DNA from: Novosphingobium sp. SCN 66-18
GTDB taxonomy: Bacteria > Pseudomonadota > Alphaproteobacteria > Sphingomonadales > Sphingomonadaceae
Direction of reading: 5' to 3'
NCBI GenBank assembly: GCA_001725355.1
Contig: MEGD01000011.1
Coordinates: 1-64,000 of the forward strand
DNA length: 64,000 nucleotides
Each line of letters starts with the position of its first letter. The stretch's first letter is position 1. The notes under the pieces are model-generated. The model made no database searches. It was not told where the DNA came from and saw only the letters and a list, made by a program, of their open reading frames with translations. The translations under genes were made by a program, and so were the position numbers. This document shows positions 35,339-47,276 of the stretch, piece after piece.

Positions 35339-36521
35339 AATCCTGTGCCTCAACGCCGGTTCATCGAGCCTTAAGTTCGCGCTCTACGCCGAGCCGGGCA
35401 CTGATGAGCCCTCTTTGCTGGCGAGCGGCAAGATCGAGAATATCGGCCTTGAGCCGCACCTGATCGCGCGCGATGCGAAGGGGGATGTCCTTGCCGAGCG
35501 GCGCTGGACGAAAGACGGCACGATCACGCACGAGACGCTGCTCGAGGATTTGCTGCGGGAGATCGAAGCCTCGGTCGGCGACGATCTGATCGCGGTCGGC
35601 CATCGGATCGTTCATGGCGGCACCGACTATTCAGCGCCGGCGCGGGTCGACGCGCCACTCCTCGCCGCGCTCGAGGCGCTTTGCCCACTGGCGCCATTGC
35701 ATCAGCCCCATAATCTCGCCGCGGTCCGCGCCGTCTCCAGGCTGCGCCCCGCTGTGCTGCAAGTCGCCTGCTTCGACACCGGCTTCCATCATGTCCAGCC
35801 CCCGATCGCGACGCGCCTCGCGCTGCCGCGCGCGCTTGGCGAAGAGGGCATGCGGCGCTACGGTTTTCACGGCATCTCCTACGAATATATCGCGCGGCAG
35901 CTGCGTTCGATCGATCCCGATACAGGCGGTGGCCGCACGATCGCCGCGCATCTCGGCAACGGGGCCAGCCTTTGCGCGATGGCCGGGGGGCGCAGCATCG
36001 ACACGACGATGGGGTTCACCGCGCTCGACGGGCTGGTGATGGGCACGCGCTGCGGCGCGCTCGACCCGGGCGCGGTGCTCTATCTTTTTCAGCAGAAGGG
36101 CATGACGGCGCGCGAAGTCGAGCATCTCCTCTACAGCGAGTCCGGCCTTTTGGGCGTGTCCGGCATCTCCAGCGACATGCGCGCGCTTCTCGGCAGCGAA
36201 ACGCCCGCCGCACGAGAAGCAATCGACCTCTTCGTCTGGCAGATCGCGCGCCAGGCTGGCGCTCTGGCGTCCTCGCTCGGGGGGCTCGATAGCTTCGTGT
36301 TCACCGCCGGGATCGGCGAGAACGCGCCTGAAATCCGCACCCGCGTCGCCGATCGGCTCGGCTGGCTAGGCGTGGACCTCGACGCGGACGCGAACCTTCG
36401 GGGAAAGATGGTCATCAGCGCGCCGTCCAGCCGTGTCGCCGTCCGCGTCATCCCGACCGACGAAGAGCGGATGATCGCCATCCACACCGCCGATCTGCTG
36501 CGTGAGGAGCCGAAATCGTGA
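35331..36521 (+). CDS. Acetate kinase
   Basis: This 396-aa enzyme is complete: phosphate-loop LNAGSSSLKFAL at the start, GHRIVHGG, the catalytic FDTGFH, RYGFHGISYEY, AHLGNGASLCA, DTTMGFTALDGLVMGTR and the terminal FTAGIGENAPEIR and PTDEERMIA. It turns acetyl-phosphate and ADP into acetate and ATP, giving fermentative ATP with the preceding phosphotransacetylase. Its ATG lies inside the end of the pta frame, so translation of ackA may depend on ribosomes reading through pta. Confidence 0.96.
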   Translation: MAEILCLNAGSSSLKFALYAEPGTDEPSLLASGKIENIGLEPHLIARDAKGDVLAERRWTKDGTITHETLLEDLLREIEASVGDDLIAVGHRIVHGGTDYSAPARVDAPLLAALEALCPLAPLHQPHNLAAVRAVSRLRPAVLQVACFDTGFHHVQPPIATRLALPRALGEEGMRRYGFHGISYEYIARQLRSIDPDTGGGRTIAAHLGNGASLCAMAGGRSIDTTMGFTALDGLVMGTRCGALDPGAVLYLFQQKGMTAREVEHLLYSESGLLGVSGISSDMRALLGSETPAAREAIDLFVWQIARQAGALASSLGGLDSFVFTAGIGENAPEIRTRVADRLGWLGVDLDADANLRGKMVISAPSSRVAVRVIPTDEERMIAIHTADLLREEPKS

Positions 36522-37291
36522 AAACTCTCGTCGACCTCACCGGCAAGCGCGGCCTGGTGATCGGTATCGCCAACGCGCATAGCATCGCGGCGGGTTGCGC
36601 CCAGGCCTTTCACGACTGTGGCGCGAGACTGGCGGCGACCTATCTCAACGGAAAGGCCGAGCCGTTCGTGGCGCCCGTCGCGGAGACCCTGGGAGTCGAA
36701 TGGCTCGCCGCGTGCGATGTCCGGGTGCCGGGCGAACTGGAGGCCCTGTTCGAGCGGGTGAAGTCCGAATGGGGCGGCCTCGATTTCCTGCTTCACTCGA
36801 TCGCTTTCGCGCCGAAGGAGGATTTGCACGGCCGCGTCGTCGACAGCTCGGCCGAAGGCTTCGCGCTGGCGATGGACGTCTCGTGCCACAGCTTCCTGCG
36901 CATGGCGCGTCTCGCCGAGCCGCTGATGTCGGATGGCGGCTGCCTGCTGTGCGTCACCTTCTACGGGTCGGAGCGGGTGGTCGAGCACTACAACCTGATG
37001 GGGCCGGTCAAAGCGGCCCTCGAAAGCGCGACCCGCTATGTCGCGGCCGAGCTTGGCCCCAAGGGCATTCGCGCCCATGCGATCTCGCCAGGCCTGATCG
37101 CGACCCGCGCTGCCAGCGGCATCGACCGCTTCGACGAGCTGCTCGAACGGGCCGCGGCGACGGTCCCGCAGCACCAGCTCGTGACCATCGAGGATGTCGG
37201 AGGGCTCGCCGCCTTTCTGGTGAGCGATGCCGGCCGCCATATCACCGGCACGATCATTCCGGTCGATGGCGGTCAGCACCTGCTCGGCTAG
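36518..37291 (+). CDS. FabI-type enoyl-ACP reductase
   Basis: This 257-aa SDR has the FabI nucleotide motif GLVIGIANAHSIAAGCAQAF, LLHSIAFAP, the active-site Tyr-X6-Lys in YNLMGPVKAALE and the ending GRHITGTIIPVDGGQH. Use may be in fatty-acid synthesis or as an enoyl-CoA/ACP reductase that disposes of reducing power at low oxygen. It starts with a GTG overlapping the ackA stop by four bases. Confidence 0.88.
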   Translation: MKTLVDLTGKRGLVIGIANAHSIAAGCAQAFHDCGARLAATYLNGKAEPFVAPVAETLGVEWLAACDVRVPGELEALFERVKSEWGGLDFLLHSIAFAPKEDLHGRVVDSSAEGFALAMDVSCHSFLRMARLAEPLMSDGGCLLCVTFYGSERVVEHYNLMGPVKAALESATRYVAAELGPKGIRAHAISPGLIATRAASGIDRFDELLERAAATVPQHQLVTIEDVGGLAAFLVSDAGRHITGTIIPVDGGQHLLG

Positions 37292-37318
37292 GGCGGCTCG
37301 CCGCGATCGGGGGCTATC

Positions 37319-37738
37319 CTATTTGTCGCTGGTGGCCTGCTTCTCGCCGTCGCCCGGGCTTTTCTGCCCGAACCATGGTCCGACAATGGCAGCAAAGGCA
37401 TCCAGCGCCCCGGGAGCCGTCGGAGCGCTCGCGACGGCCTGCCAGGCCTGCTGCCATTCCTCGAACGCCGATCTTGTGCCGGCAATCATATGCTCGCGGA
37501 CCGTGGCCATGTCCTCGAACAGTGCCCGCGGTCCGGCCGGGCTGACCGCGCCGGCGTCCGACGTCTTGTCCGTCGCGCCCGCAATCGAGGCACGCGCCTC
37601 TTCGGCGAAGCGGCCGGCGGCGCGGTTGCCGACCTCGAGCGACTCTTCGCCACCTTTCCGGGCGACTTCGGCGAGCTTCAGCATCAGGCCGACATTCGCT
37701 TTGGCGAGCGCGGCAAGTTGATCGACCGGATAGGGCAT
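37319..37738 (-). CDS. Phasin-family protein
   Basis: This 139-aa helical protein has an amphipathic start (PVDQLAALAKANVGLMLKLAEVARKGGEES, read over residues 4-33) and FEEWQQAWQAV, which fit the phasin family that coats PHA granules. It is encoded opposite to the fermentation operon, tail to tail with fabI. Its presence supports a working PHA granule system and makes the broken phaC more puzzling. Confidence 0.75.
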   Translation of the reverse strand: MPYPVDQLAALAKANVGLMLKLAEVARKGGEESLEVGNRAAGRFAEEARASIAGATDKTSDAGAVSPAGPRALFEDMATVREHMIAGTRSAFEEWQQAWQAVASAPTAPGALDAFAAIVGPWFGQKSPGDGEKQATSDK

Positions 37739-39829
<2,091 letters not shown>

Positions 39830-39833
<4 letters not shown>

Positions 39834-40105
39834 GCACGGACAAGCCCGAGCAGCCGATCGTCGAAGCCATCCGGACCCGCGCGGAACGGCGGCGGCTTGC
39901 GCAGCGGCTTCCTTCCGTCGCCCGCAATCTCGGCCAGATCGGCGTGCTCGGCTGGCAGATCGTCCTGCCCGCGCTGGTCGGTCTCGCGATCGGCCGCTGG
40001 CTCGACCACCGGCTGGATAGCGGCATCTTCTGGACCGCGCCGCTCCTGCTCGTCGGGCTCGCCCTCGGCTGCTGGTCGGGCTGGCGCTGGATGCACCGGC
40101 AATGA
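39830..40105 (+). CDS. N-ATPase subunit AtpQ (AtpI-like)
   Basis: This 91-aa protein has a basic N-terminus and two membrane helices (LGWQIVLPALVGLAIG and IFWTAPLLLVGLALGCWSGW), like AtpI/MgtE-type assembly proteins. It uses a GTG start overlapping atpC. In N-ATPase operons this position is AtpQ, thought to help c-ring assembly or Mg/Ca uptake. Confidence 0.88.
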
Positions 40106-40368
40106 GCCAGCTCTCCCCCATCCTGTTCCTGGCCCTCGGATTTGCGGTCGGCCTCGCCCATTTCGCGGCCATCGCCAGAGAAGCCGACCTCGTCACCCAT
40201 GGCGGCCCGGCATCGCGCGCGATCCTGCTCAGGCTCGGGCGCCTCGCCGTCACTATTCTGGTTCTTGTCATCGCCAGCCGGCAAGGGTGGCCGGCGCTTC
40301 TTGCCGCAACAACCGGCTTCATGGGCGGGCGCCAGATCATGCTCCACCGGCTCGGAGGCGCCCGATGA
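40102..40368 (+). CDS. N-ATPase subunit AtpR
   Basis: This 88-aa protein has three short membrane helices and ends FMGGRQIMLHRLG. AtpR is found only in N-ATPase operons between atpQ and atpB, and this gene has the right place and size. Its role is unknown; family work suggests contact with the c-ring or membrane assembly. Confidence 0.88.
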   Translation: MSQLSPILFLALGFAVGLAHFAAIAREADLVTHGGPASRAILLRLGRLAVTILVLVIASRQGWPALLAATTGFMGGRQIMLHRLGGAR

Positions 40369-41066
40369 TATTCGCGTCACCACTTGAAAGCCATGTGCTG
40401 TTCGCGATCGGTCCGGTGCCGATCAGCCAGCCGGTCGCCACGACCTGGGGCATCATGGCCGTCCTTACAATCGGAAGCTGGCTGCTGACCCGCCGCCTTG
40501 CGTTACGCCCAACCCGAGCCCAAGCGGCGCTCGAGCTGGTCGTCGAGACCGTCGCCGGCCAGATCCGCGAGACGATGGAGGCGGAGCCGCGGCGTTATCT
40601 GCCGCTGATCGGCACGCTGTTCCTGTTCCTGCTGGTCGCCAACTGGTCGTCGCTGATCCCCGGCGTCGAGCCGCCGACCGCGACCCTCGAAACCGACGCG
40701 GCGCTGGCGCTGATCGTCTTCGGCGCGACGCTCTGGTTCGGCGTCCGCGCGCTCGGGCCCAGGGCCTATCTCGCGACCTTCGCGCGCCCCTCGATCCTGC
40801 TCGCCCCGCTCAATATCGTCGAGCTCTTCACCCGCAGCTTCTCGCTGATGGTGCGCCTGTTCGGCAACGTCATGAGCGGTGTCTTCATGATCGGCGTCGT
40901 GCTGAGCCTGGCCGGGCTGCTCGTCCCGATCCCGCTCATGGCGCTCGAAATGCTGACCGGCGCGGTCCAGGCCTACATTTTCGGCGCGCTCGCCATGGTC
41001 TTTATCGGGAGCGCTATCAGCGAGAACGGCGCCCGCCCGCCATCCAAACAGGAGTCCCCCGCATGA
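40365..41066 (+). CDS. N-type ATP synthase subunit a
   Basis: This 233-aa membrane protein has the F0-a hallmark with the essential Arg in SFSLMVRLFGNVMSG and a second conserved helix (GAVQAYIFGALAMVFIGSAI). It forms the ion half-channels next to the c-ring. The start overlaps atpR by four bases. Confidence 0.94.
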   Translation: MIFASPLESHVLFAIGPVPISQPVATTWGIMAVLTIGSWLLTRRLALRPTRAQAALELVVETVAGQIRETMEAEPRRYLPLIGTLFLFLLVANWSSLIPGVEPPTATLETDAALALIVFGATLWFGVRALGPRAYLATFARPSILLAPLNIVELFTRSFSLMVRLFGNVMSGVFMIGVVLSLAGLLVPIPLMALEMLTGAVQAYIFGALAMVFIGSAISENGARPPSKQESPA

Positions 41067-41305
41067 ACTGGATCCATCTCGCCAGCATCCTCGGCGCCGC
41101 TTTCGCGATCTCGATCGGCGCAATCGCCCCGGCGCTCGGGCAGGGCAGGGCCGTCGCCGCCGCGATGGACGCGATCGCGCGCCAGCCCGAAGCCGCCAAC
41201 ACCATCTCGCGCACGCTGTTCGTGGGCCTCGCGATGATCGAGACGATGGCGATCTACTGCCTCGTGATCGCGCTGCTGCTGCTCTTCGCCAACCCGTTCG
41301 CCTGA
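41063..41305 (+). CDS. N-type ATP synthase subunit c (Na+-type)
   Basis: This 80-aa two-helix subunit has the ion-binding Glu60 and the residues known to bind Na+ in Ilyobacter c-subunits: Gln27 in PALGQGRA and Glu60-Thr61 with Tyr65 in IETMAIYCL. The loop ARQPEAA is standard. This predicts a Na+-translocating ring, as proposed for N-ATPases. Confidence 0.93.
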   Translation: MNWIHLASILGAAFAISIGAIAPALGQGRAVAAAMDAIARQPEAANTISRTLFVGLAMIETMAIYCLVIALLLLFANPFA

Positions 41306-41306
41306 C

Positions 41307-42056
41307 ATGCGGATCGACTGGTGGACGCTCGCGCTGCAGGCGGTCAATGTCCTCATCCTCGTGTGGCTGCTCGGACGCTTCCTGTTCCGTCCGGTGATGG
41401 ATGCCATCGCTGCCCGCCAGGCATCGGCCCAGGCGCTGCTCGACGAAGCGCGGGAGGCAAAGGACCGGGCACAGGCCGAAGCGCAGGCGCTCAAGACGCA
41501 GAATGACGGCTTCGTCGCGGATGCGGCGGCTCGCCGCGCCGAGATCCGGACCGAGGCCGAAGCGGAGCGCCAGCGCCTCCTCGCGCAGGCCAGGCTCGAG
41601 GCGGACGCCGTCGTCGAGCAAGGCCATGCGGCGATCGATGCCGAACGCGGGCGGGTGGCGGCGCAGTGGCGGGAAAAGGCAGCGAGCCTCGCCGCCTCGA
41701 TGGCAGGCACGTTGCTCGCTCGTCTCCCGCCCGAGCAGACGGTGCAGGCCATGGTCGACGCGCTCAAGGCGCGGCTCGGGGACCTTTCCGAGGCGGATCG
41801 CCTCAGCCTGGCGGCCGCCGGGCCCGTCACCGTCGCGACGCCCGCGCCGCTGACGGCCGATCTGCAGACGCAGGTAGCGCGCGCGCTTGGCGAAATCCTG
41901 CCGGATACCGCGACCCCGATCTTCGCGGTCGATCCAGATCTCATCGCCGGCGCGGAGCTTCGCACGCCCCACGCCGTCGTGCGCAACAGCTGGCGCGCCG
42001 ATCTCGACGCCATGGTGGAGAGCCTCAATGAGGACAATCATGCCCGGATCGCCTGA
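41307..42056 (+). CDS. N-type ATP synthase subunit b
   Basis: This 249-aa protein has one N-terminal membrane helix ([21 protein letters not shown], read over residues 6-26) and a long Ala/Glu/Arg coiled coil. It is longer than ordinary b subunits; the extra C-terminal 90 residues may take over the role of the missing delta subunit, as inferred for N-ATPases. Confidence 0.9.
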   Translation: MRIDWWTLALQAVNVLILVWLLGRFLFRPVMDAIAARQASAQALLDEAREAKDRAQAEAQALKTQNDGFVADAAARRAEIRTEAEAERQRLLAQARLEADAVVEQGHAAIDAERGRVAAQWREKAASLAASMAGTLLARLPPEQTVQAMVDALKARLGDLSEADRLSLAAAGPVTVATPAPLTADLQTQVARALGEILPDTATPIFAVDPDLIAGAELRTPHAVVRNSWRADLDAMVESLNEDNHARIA

Positions 42057-43560
42057 AGACTGGCTGACGCAGGCCCAGAGCTGCATCGCGCGCGCCAATC
42101 TCGGGCCGCGTGTCGATGCAATTGGCCGGGTGGAATCGATCGGCGACGGCGTTGCCATGGTCTCGGGCCTTCCGGACTCGCGCCTCGACGAATTGCTCTA
42201 TCTCGCCCGGGGCCAGACCGGATTCGTCCACACGCTCGACCGGGACCGGATTGGCTGCGTGCTGCTCGACGATGCCGCACAGGTGGAGGCAGGAGACACC
42301 GTAACCGGCTCGGGCGAGGTGGTGCGCGTGCCGGTTGGCGAGGCATTGCTTGGCCGAGTCGTCGATCCGCTCGGCCGTCCGCTCGATGGGGGCGCGCCGA
42401 TCCGGGCCAGGCGCTTCGATCCTGTCGAACGGCCGGCGCCGGCGATCATCGAACGCGACCTCGTCGTCCAGCCGGTGCAGACCGGCACGCTCGCAATCGA
42501 TGCAATGTTCGCCATCGGCCGGGGGCAGCGCGAACTCATTCTCGGTGACCGCGCCACCGGCAAGACGGCGCTCGCGGTCGACACGATCATCAACCAGCGC
42601 ACCAGCGACATGATCTGCGTCTATGTCGCGATCGGCCAGAAAAGCTCGGCGGTCGCGCGCGTGGTCGATCAGGTGCGGCGGCATGGCGCGCCGGATCGCA
42701 CCATCTTCGTCGTGGCGAGCCCCGCCGCGGCGCCGGGGCTGCAATGGATCGCGCCGTTCGCGGGCTTCACGATGGCCGAGTATTTTCGGGATGGTGGCGG
42801 CCATGCGGTGGTGGTGCTCGACGATCTCACCAAGCATGCCGCGACCCATCGCGAGATCGCCCTGCTGACCGGACAGCCGCCCGGGCGCGAGGCCTATCCA
42901 GGCGACGTCTTCTTCCTCCATTCCCGCCTGCTCGAACGTGCGGCGCGTCTCTCGACGGAGAAGGGGGGCGGTTCGCTCACGGCTCTGCCGATCGCGGAGA
43001 CCGATGCCGGCAACGTCAGCGCCTATATTCCGACCAATCTGATCTCGATCACCGACGGTCAGATTATTCTCGACGCGAAGCTGTTCGCGCAGGGGCACAA
43101 GCCCGCCATCGACGTGGGCACGAGCGTGAGCCGGGTCGGCGGCAAGACGCAGCTTCGCGTCCTGCGCGACGCGAGCGGGACCATGCGCCTCGACTATGCG
43201 CAGTTCCTCGAGCTCGAGATGTTCACCCGCTTCGGCGAGCAGCCCGAGCCGCGTGTCCGCGCCCAGATCGAACGGGGCAAGCGCTTGCGCGCCTTGCTCG
43301 TGCAACCGCTGTCGAGTCCCCTACGGGTCGTCGACCAGGTGGCGCTGGCCGTGGCGCTCGGCGAAGGGTTGCTCGATGGCATGGTGGTCTCGGAGATACC
43401 GTCGCTCCGCGCGCGGCTGCCCGCCTGGATCGACGATCACGTCCCCGATCTATGCGCGCAGATCGAGCGGACTGGACAGATCGACACCGCGCAGCGGTCC
43501 GCTCTGATAACGACGGTGAAAGCGCTGATCGAAAGCCAGCCGGCCGGTTCTGCATCATGA
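42028..43560 (+). CDS. N-type ATP synthase alpha subunit
   Basis: This 510-aa protein has the P-loop [15 protein letters not shown], the signature [22 protein letters not shown] and [10 protein letters not shown]. It is full length. The start at 42028 has GGAG upstream; 42040 with AGGA five bases before it is equally good. It overlaps atpF by 29 bases in a different frame. Confidence 0.94.
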   Translation: MRTIMPGSPEDWLTQAQSCIARANLGPRVDAIGRVESIGDGVAMVSGLPDSRLDELLYLARGQTGFVHTLDRDRIGCVLLDDAAQVEAGDTVTGSGEVVRVPVGEALLGRVVDPLGRPLDGGAPIRARRFDPVERPAPAIIERDLVVQPVQTGTLAIDAMFAIGRGQRELILGDRATGKTALAVDTIINQRTSDMICVYVAIGQKSSAVARVVDQVRRHGAPDRTIFVVASPAAAPGLQWIAPFAGFTMAEYFRDGGGHAVVVLDDLTKHAATHREIALLTGQPPGREAYPGDVFFLHSRLLERAARLSTEKGGGSLTALPIAETDAGNVSAYIPTNLISITDGQIILDAKLFAQGHKPAIDVGTSVSRVGGKTQLRVLRDASGTMRLDYAQFLELEMFTRFGEQPEPRVRAQIERGKRLRALLVQPLSSPLRVVDQVALAVALGEGLLDGMVVSEIPSLRARLPAWIDDHVPDLCAQIERTGQIDTAQRSALITTVKALIESQPAGSAS

Positions 43561-44405
43561 GCGATCGCCTCGCCGAGATCGGCCACCGGATCGAGACCGT
43601 CCGCCAGCTCGGTGCGGTGGTCAACGCCATGCAGGGCATCGCCGCGCAGCGGGCGCAGCAGGCGCGCGCGCTGCTGCCCGCGGTGCGACGCTATGCGGAG
43701 ACCGCCCGCACCGCCATTGGCCAGGCGCGCCGCCTTGACGAGCCACTGGCGCGTTTTCCGGCGCGGGCGGTCGGTGGTGCGAGAGGCGGCCTTATCCTGT
43801 TCGGTGCGGAGCAAGGCTTTGCCGGGGCCTTTCCGGAGCAGCTGCTCGACGGCGCCGCGGCCGACATGCAGGACAGGCATATTCTTCTGATTGGCGCGCG
43901 CACGGCCACGCTTGCGACCGAGCGCGGTCTGCGCATCGCATGGAGCGCGAGCATGCCGAGCAAGGCCGATGCGCTGCCCGCACTCGCGACAAGCATCATC
44001 GACGCGCTGTACGACTATCTGGACGAGACCGGCGCGGTGCCCATCACCATGGCTTATCCGGTCTGGAGCAGCGGCAAGGGCGTCTCGATCGTGCGCGCGA
44101 GCCTCCTGCCGCTCGACCTCGACACTTTCCCCGCGTCCACGGCGGATTTGCCGCCGCTCGTCAATATCAACGCGGCGGACCTTATCGGCGACCTGACCGC
44201 GGAATATGTCATCGCCCAGATCTGCGCGGCTGCGGTCGAGACGTTCGTCGCCGAGAATGAGGCACGGCTGCGCACCATGGCGACCGCCCGCAGCCACATC
44301 GATCGCAAGGGCGAGGCCCTGCGCCTCGAGGAGCGCCTCACGCGTCAGGATCAGATCACCAGTGAAGTCGTCGAACTGAGCGGCGGGCGACATCGGCGAG
44401 AATAA
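43557..44405 (+). CDS. N-type ATP synthase gamma subunit
   Basis: This 282-aa protein begins with a long helix ([33 protein letters not shown], read over residues 5-37) and ends in a second ([19 protein letters not shown]), the coiled-coil shaft of gamma. It is the last gene of the operon, overlapping atpA by four bases. No delta gene follows. Confidence 0.9.
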   Translation: MSDRLAEIGHRIETVRQLGAVVNAMQGIAAQRAQQARALLPAVRRYAETARTAIGQARRLDEPLARFPARAVGGARGGLILFGAEQGFAGAFPEQLLDGAAADMQDRHILLIGARTATLATERGLRIAWSASMPSKADALPALATSIIDALYDYLDETGAVPITMAYPVWSSGKGVSIVRASLLPLDLDTFPASTADLPPLVNINAADLIGDLTAEYVIAQICAAAVETFVAENEARLRTMATARSHIDRKGEALRLEERLTRQDQITSEVVELSGGRHRRE

Positions 44406-44484
44406 ATGCAGGGCAGGCACTTCTGCTGTTCAGCAAGAAACCGCAGAACCGCCATTGTCGTCGGGATCGAAGAGGGAGTTCTCC

Positions 44485-46251
44485 ATGCACTATAGTAGCG
44501 GAAACTACGAAGCTTTCGTGCGCCCCCGCAAACCTGAGGGCGCTGACAGGAAGACGGCCTGGTTCGTCGGCTCGGGTCTTGCGGGACTAGCGGGCGCGGC
44601 GTTCCTGATCCGCGACGGCGGCGTCGCCGGCGAGCGTATTACCATCCTTGAGGAGCTGCATGTTCCCGGCGGCGCGCTCGACGGCCTCGACGTCCCCGAA
44701 AAGGGGTTCGTCATCCGCGGAGGGCGCGAGATGGAGGAGCATTTCGAATGCCTCTGGGATCTCTATCGCTCGATCCCTTCGCTGGAGATCGAGGATGCGA
44801 GTGTGCTCGACGAATTCTACCGGCTCAACAAGGACGATCCGAATTTTTCGCTGCAGCGCGTCACGCAGAACCAGGGCCAGGATGTGCCTGACAAGGCTTT
44901 GCTGACACTCAGCGATCGCGCGCGAAGAGATCTGATCTCCGTCTTCCTCGCGACGCGGGAGGAGATGGAGAACAAGCGGATCAACGAAGTCTTCGGCGAT
45001 GATTTCCTCAGGAGCAACTTCTGGCTCTACTGGCGCACCATGTTCGCCTTCGAGGAATGGCATTCCGCGCTTGAGATGAAGCTCTATCTCCATCGCTTCA
45101 TCCACCATATCGGCAGTCTGGCGGATTTCTCCTCACTCAAGTTCAACCGCTACAATCAATATGAATCGATGGTTCTGCCCCTGGTCAAATGGCTGCAGGA
45201 TCGCGGCGTCAGGTTTCGGTACGGCATCGAGGTCACCGACGTCGATTTCGACATCCAACCCGGCCGCAAGCAGGCGACCCGGATTGCCTGGATCGAAAAT
45301 GGCGTCGAAGGCGGCGTCGATCTCGGCGCCGATGATCTCGTCTTCATCACCATCGGATCGCTGACCGAGAATTCCGACAATGGCGATCACCATACTCCGG
45401 CCAGGCTCAACGAGGGGCCCGCGCCGGCTTGGGATCTGTGGCGCCGGATCGCGGCCAAGAATTCCGCCTTTGGTCGTCCCGATGTGTTCGGATCCAATAT
45501 CCCGGAAACCAAATGGGCATCGGCAACCATCACCACGCTAGACGCGCGCATCCCGGCGTACATTCGCAAGATCGCCAGGCGCGATCCGTTCAGCGGCCGG
45601 GTGGTGACCGGCGGCATCGTCACGGTCAAGGACTCGAGCTGGCTACTGAGCTGGACGGTCAGCCGGCAACCCCACTTCAAGAAGCAGCCGAAGGACCAGA
45701 TCGTCGCCTGGTTCTATGCCTTGTTCGTCGACCGGCCGGGTGACTATGTGAAGAAGCCGATGCAGGACTGCACGGGCGAGGAAATCACGCAGGAATGGCT
45801 CTATCACCTCGGCGTGCCGGTCGCGGATATCCCCGGGCTCGCGGCGACGGGAGCAAAGACCGTGCCGGTGATGATGCCCTACATCACCGCCTTCTTCATG
45901 CCGCGCCAGGCCGGCGACCGGCCGGAGGTGGTGCCTCAGGGCGCGGTCAATTTCGCCTTCATCGGCCAGTTTGCCGAGTCGAAGCAGCATGATTGTATCT
46001 TCACGACGGAATATTCGGTGCGCACGCCGATGGAGGCCGTCTACACGCTCATGCAGGTCGAACGCGGCGTGCCTGAAGTGTTTAACTCAACCTATGATAT
46101 TCGCACGCTCCTGGCTGCGATCGGGCCGCTCAGGGATGGCAAGGGGATCGACATTCCCGGCCCGTCCTTCCTGCGCAAGCTGCTGATGAAGAAGCTCGAA
46201 GGCACAGAGATCGCCCAGTTGCTGGAAGAGTTTCACGTTATTTCGGAATAG
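44485..46251 (+). CDS. Oleate hydratase (myosin-cross-reactive antigen family)
   Basis: This 588-aa flavoprotein has the FAD motif AWFVGSGLAGLAGAAFLIRDG, the RGGREMEEHFECLWDL block, the long MCRA core (NQYESMVLPL, GSLTENSDNGD) and the closing FTTEYSVRTPMEAVYTLM. Such enzymes add water to the double bond of oleic and related acids. The ATG at 44485 has GAGGGAG six bases upstream. It follows the atp operon by 79 bases. Why it travels with low-oxygen genes is not known; membrane lipid change is a reasonable guess. Confidence 0.93.
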   Translation: MHYSSGNYEAFVRPRKPEGADRKTAWFVGSGLAGLAGAAFLIRDGGVAGERITILEELHVPGGALDGLDVPEKGFVIRGGREMEEHFECLWDLYRSIPSLEIEDASVLDEFYRLNKDDPNFSLQRVTQNQGQDVPDKALLTLSDRARRDLISVFLATREEMENKRINEVFGDDFLRSNFWLYWRTMFAFEEWHSALEMKLYLHRFIHHIGSLADFSSLKFNRYNQYESMVLPLVKWLQDRGVRFRYGIEVTDVDFDIQPGRKQATRIAWIENGVEGGVDLGADDLVFITIGSLTENSDNGDHHTPARLNEGPAPAWDLWRRIAAKNSAFGRPDVFGSNIPETKWASATITTLDARIPAYIRKIARRDPFSGRVVTGGIVTVKDSSWLLSWTVSRQPHFKKQPKDQIVAWFYALFVDRPGDYVKKPMQDCTGEEITQEWLYHLGVPVADIPGLAATGAKTVPVMMPYITAFFMPRQAGDRPEVVPQGAVNFAFIGQFAESKQHDCIFTTEYSVRTPMEAVYTLMQVERGVPEVFNSTYDIRTLLAAIGPLRDGKGIDIPGPSFLRKLLMKKLEGTEIAQLLEEFHVISE

Positions 46252-46431
46252 TGATCGAAGGCCATCTGGCCGTTTGGATGGGGCGAGCCCGCGCCCGAGC
46301 CGCCGGAGCCTGCGTCGCCATGCCTTCGTCACGGGTTCGATGGATGCCGATGTATTATTCCGCCAACGCTTCGCTCTGCTCCGGGTCGGCGAAGCCAAAA
46401 GATGCGCAGTGACAGAGTTGTGTCTGCAGGC

Positions 46432-47052
46432 TTACGACCGCTTTCCCATTCCCGCCGAAAAGGCGATCCTCAAGGTCTCGGAAAGCGTATGGGCGCCGAG
46501 TTTGGCCATAAGGCTCGCACGATGGACTTCGACCGTTCGGGAAGAGATGCCGAGGTCGTAGGCGATGGTCTTGTTTGGGTGCCCCTGAGCGAGACCTTCT
46601 AGGACGTCCCGTTCACGCGGCGTCAGAAGATCTATCTGCATCCTCGCTTCAGCTTCTTCGAGGGCACGGCTCTCTGCCCGGTCGATGCGCCCGAATGCTC
46701 GGTCGACCGCAGTGAGCAGTATGGCCCTTTCGATCGGCTTGGCGAGAAAATCGACGGCGCCTGCCTTCATCGCCTGGACCGCCAGCGCGACGTCGCCATT
46801 TCCGGTCAGCACGACGATCGGCATGTCGATGTTTCTCTGTGTCAGAACTGCCTGAACCTCGAGACCGTCCATATCCGGCATATGCATGTCGAGAATGACA
46901 CAGCCGATCTCGGCTTCACCCGCAATCTTCAGAAATTCCGGTCCCGATGCATAAGTCTCAATGATGAAACCCGCTGTTCGTAACGTGAACGCCACCGCTT
47001 TCCTGATTGTCTCCTCGTCATCGACTATATGAACGACGCGCTTTTCTGCCAT
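46432..47052 (-). CDS. FixJ-family response regulator (second copy)
   Basis: This 206-aa protein has the receiver (VHIVDDEET, phospho-Asp55 in CVILDMHMPDMDG, LTGNGDVALAVQAMKAG) and NarL/FixJ HTH (LTPRERDVLEGLAQGHPNKTIAYDLGISSRTVEVHRA). No kinase gene lies beside it, so it may be phosphorylated by FixL encoded 26 kb away. Its promoter region has the palindrome at 47127. The recognition helix is identical to that of the first FixJ (SSRTVEVHRASLMAKL), so both should bind the same sites. Confidence 0.92.
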   Translation of the reverse strand: MAEKRVVHIVDDEETIRKAVAFTLRTAGFIIETYASGPEFLKIAGEAEIGCVILDMHMPDMDGLEVQAVLTQRNIDMPIVVLTGNGDVALAVQAMKAGAVDFLAKPIERAILLTAVDRAFGRIDRAESRALEEAEARMQIDLLTPRERDVLEGLAQGHPNKTIAYDLGISSRTVEVHRASLMAKLGAHTLSETLRIAFSAGMGKRS

Positions 47053-47117
47053 GGTCCCCCTGGCAATTCAAACCTACCATGCTGCAGCGTCGGTCACGCC
47101 GCCGCTTCGCGCGCGCC

Positions 47118-47148
47118 TTGTGCGGGTTGGACCATAGTCCAAGGTCAA
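47118..47148 (-). promoter_or_regulatory. Dyad promoter upstream of the second fixJ
   Basis: On the minus strand TTGACC is followed at once by TTGGACTATGGTCCAA, and the flanks (CTTGACC, CAACCCGCA) match the merR site at 803 almost base for base. It lies about 70 bases before fixJ. A MerR-type or FixJ-type protein is the likely binder. Confidence 0.55.
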
Positions 47149-47276
47149 GGGGGATTTTGTGCCTCACGAACTCGGCGATCACGCCGGCATCTGGCGAGCC
47201 AAAGCGTGGACGACATGCTGTCGGCAGGTTCAGAAGCTATTTTAGGGAGGGGCGCCTGCGTGCCCCGCAGTCCTGC

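Noticed and set aside
40503-43305. Long antisense open frames across atpB-atpF and atpA
   Set aside because: They are shadows of well-conserved ATP synthase genes and have low-complexity Arg/Ala/Asp-rich translations.
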